From an uncultured Bacteroidota bacterium (GTDB taxonomy: Bacteria; Bacteroidota; Bacteroidia; Chitinophagales; Chitinophagaceae): DNA of 6,433 bases. The notes under the pieces were generated by a model that was given only the letters and a program-made list of their open reading frames with translations, did no database searches and was not told the DNA's origin. Numbering within the stretch: the first letter of the stretch is position 1; every line of letters begins with the position of its first letter. Location of the stretch: assembly GCA_946480675.1 (NCBI GenBank), contig CAMLKS010000141.1:1-6433 (forward strand), in the 5' to 3' direction. A program made the translations under genes and the position numbers. Below are positions 4,805 through 6,433 of the stretch, piece by piece.

Positions 4805-6433
4805 ATGTGCCGTATTGCCGGTATTGTAGACAGGGGAAACAATAATATCGGTAACGATATTGTAGCTATGCGCGATAGTATGGCGCATGGCGGCCCCGAT
4901 AGTGCCGGGGTATATATAAATGAAGCACGTGCTATAGCGCTTGGCCACAGAAGGCTATCATTGATAGACCTGAGTGATGCCGGCAACCAACCTATGCATA
5001 GTGTTGATGGCCGGTTGGTGATTGTTTTCAACGGAGAGATATACAACTACCTGGAACTGAAGAAGGAGCTGGAAACGCTGGGGCAGGTTTTTACAACACA
5101 CACAGATACGGAAGTTATCATTACTGCATACAGGCAATGGGGTATCGATAGCTTTAAAAAACTGAAAGGGATGTTTGCCTTTGCATTATACGATACTGCA
5201 AAGGATGAACTATTGCTGGTGCGCGACCAACAAGGCATTAAGCCCCTTTATTACTACATAGATAAGGATAAGCTCTATTTCGCTTCAGAAATAAGGGCAT
5301 TCAAGACATTGGGCAGATGGCCGGAACGCAGCGACTGGAAAATATATTTCCTGACCTATGGCTACCTGCCAGAACCTGTTACTACGCTGCAAGGCGTTAA
5401 GCCGCTGCCGAAAGGTACCTGCCTTATTGTGAATGTTCAGACACTGGGGGTAAAGGCGGTAGCATTTGACGAAACAAACTATGAAGCGAAGGTAACCGAC
5501 CTGCCCGCTGCTATTGAGGCAGTAAGGGAAACACTAACGTTGGCTGTACGCCGCCATATGATATCGGATGCACCTATCGGGTTGTTTCTGAGTGGCGGTA
5601 TCGATAGTAGTTTGCTGACACTTATTGCGCATCAATCAGGGCATAAAGACCTGCATACGCTTTCTATTGTATTTGAAGAGGAAGACTTTTCGGAAGCACC
5701 TTATCAAAACATCATAGCAAAAAAGACAGGTGCGCATCACAAACCGTTTACACTTACTAAAGAACAGTTTGTAGCTGCCATGCCCGATATACTGAAGGCT
5801 ATGGACCAGCCAACTGCCGATGGGGTGAATACATACTTCATTTGTGGCTATGCCAAACAATATGGGTTGAAAGCCGTATTGTCGGGATTGGGTGCAGATG
5901 AGTTATTTGGCGGCTATGCCTCTTTTAACAGGGAAGGCATGATAGCCAATATGCAAAAGATACCTGCCCCGGTTTTAAAGATGGCATCTTATCTGCCGCA
6001 GGATAAATATCGCAAAGTGTCTTTTCTTTCGCGAAAAGATGCAGTAGGTGAATACCTGTTTCATCGTGGCTTTTTCCATGCCGGCGAAACTGCGAGGATA
6101 CTGAATGCAGATATGCGTCAAGTATCGGAAACACTGCAGGAAGTAAATACGCCTGCATTTGTAGATGCTTTGCCTTATGGTAATAAAGTATCGTACCTGG
6201 AATCGAACCTGTACATGCAATGTCAGTTGCTGCGCGATACGGATATGATGAGCATGTGGCATAGTATAGAGGTAAGGGTACCTTATTTAGATACCGACCT
6301 GGTGAACCTGGTTAATAGTATCGCGCCATCTGTTAAATTCAACAGCAAGCAGATAAAACATTTGCTGATAGAAAGCTTTGCCGGTATACTGCCACAAGAG
6401 ATATGGAACAGGAAGAAACAAGGATTTGTATTT
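4805..6433 (+). CDS. asnB: AsnB-type glutamine-hydrolysing asparagine synthetase family protein, 3' end outside window
   Basis: The frame is open for 543 codons to the window edge; the family is usually about 600-640 residues, so a C-terminal piece is missing. The start is fixed by chemistry: MCRIAGI puts Cys2, the glutaminase nucleophile, at the mature N-terminus. The class II amidotransferase domain shows GHRRLSLID (Arg49), FNGEIYNY (Asn76, Glu78), THTDTEV (Asp101), RDQQGIKPLYY and FASEIRAF. The synthetase domain shows the ATP-pyrophosphatase loop SGGIDSS (263-269), LSGLGADELFGGY (around 363), RDTDMMSMWHSIEVRVPYLD (477-496) and NRKKQGF (535-541). All key motifs are intact, except that the usual RGPD near residue 30 reads GGPD. 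It would move glutamine ammonia onto an adenylated carboxylate: aspartate in the classical enzyme, or possibly a uronic acid or other substrate in polysaccharide clusters. Position beside an export autokinase favours the latter by inference only. It may be co-transcribed with the kinase across the 159-base gap. Confidence 0.93.
   Translation, partial: MCRIAGIVDRGNNNIGNDIVAMRDSMAHGGPDSAGVYINEARAIALGHRRLSLIDLSDAGNQPMHSVDGRLVIVFNGEIYNYLELKKELETLGQVFTTHTDTEVIITAYRQWGIDSFKKLKGMFAFALYDTAKDELLLVRDQQGIKPLYYYIDKDKLYFASEIRAFKTLGRWPERSDWKIYFLTYGYLPEPVTTLQGVKPLPKGTCLIVNVQTLGVKAVAFDETNYEAKVTDLPAAIEAVRETLTLAVRRHMISDAPIGLFLSGGIDSSLLTLIAHQSGHKDLHTLSIVFEEEDFSEAPYQNIIAKKTGAHHKPFTLTKEQFVAAMPDILKAMDQPTADGVNTYFICGYAKQYGLKAVLSGLGADELFGGYASFNREGMIANMQKIPAPVLKMASYLPQDKYRKVSFLSRKDAVGEYLFHRGFFHAGETARILNADMRQVSETLQEVNTPAFVDALPYGNKVSYLESNLYMQCQLLRDTDMMSMWHSIEVRVPYLDTDLVNLVNSIAPSVKFNSKQIKHLLIESFAGILPQEIWNRKKQGFVF

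Noticed and set aside
4786..4845. 19-codon frame (MKKMKTNVPY...) overlapping the asnB start
   Set aside because: It is out of frame with asnB and most of its length is asnB coding sequence; the Lys-rich start simply reflects the A-rich initiation region. Nothing supports translation.
4690..5046. Minus-strand frames (118 and 84 codons) at the kinase-asnB junction
   Set aside because: Most of their length is antisense to the conserved N-terminal amidotransferase domain of asnB; no domain or signal is seen.
5636..6262. Several minus-strand frames of 74-95 codons
   Set aside because: All are antisense to the asnB-like gene, whose conserved synthetase motifs run through the region.

Overview
The window looks like chromosomal DNA from a member of the Bacteroidota, plausibly the Chitinophagia. 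This is inferred from four things: a divergent promoter with the Bacteroidota consensus TTTG-N19-TAnnTTTG, starts that lack a Shine-Dalgarno but sit in A-rich leaders, an AT-leaning composition, and the protein types present. No rRNA or other taxonomic marker is in view, so the assignment below phylum level is a guess.

Layout. Bases 1-26 are the tail of a rho-independent terminator of a gene lying to the left. A lone plus-strand gene (205-945) encodes a secreted outer-membrane beta-barrel protein of unknown function. It is closed by a textbook GAAA-tetraloop terminator (965-998). A second, 17-bp perfect hairpin (1066-1102) lies between it and the convergent minus-strand gene 1147-1950, which encodes a short Wza-type polysaccharide export lipoprotein (OPX family). 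A 250-bp divergent control region (1951-2200) separates that gene from the plus-strand gene 2201-4645, which encodes a fused Wzz/Wzc-type tyrosine autokinase with a Gly-Tyr repeat tail. After a 159-bp leader-like gap, an asparagine-synthetase-type glutamine amidotransferase (asnB-like) starts at 4805 and runs off the right edge, with 543 codons visible.

How the genes fit together. The OPX lipoprotein (outer-membrane exit) and the inner-membrane co-polymerase/autokinase are the paired export machinery of a Wzx/Wzy-type exopolysaccharide or capsule pathway. The AsnB-like enzyme beside them is of a kind often found in such clusters, where it may amidate a sugar acid instead of, or as well as, making asparagine; that role is inferred from position only. 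Glycosyltransferases, flippase and polymerase would be expected beyond 6433. The outer-membrane protein at 205-945 has its own terminator and need not belong to the cluster.

I see no CRISPR, tRNA, insertion sequence or clearly undescribed system. The points most worth a second look are the divergent OPX/kinase promoter region with two identical TACTTTTG boxes, the hexanucleotide repeat coding the kinase's tyrosine tail followed by a basic C-terminal extension, and the structured gap before asnB.
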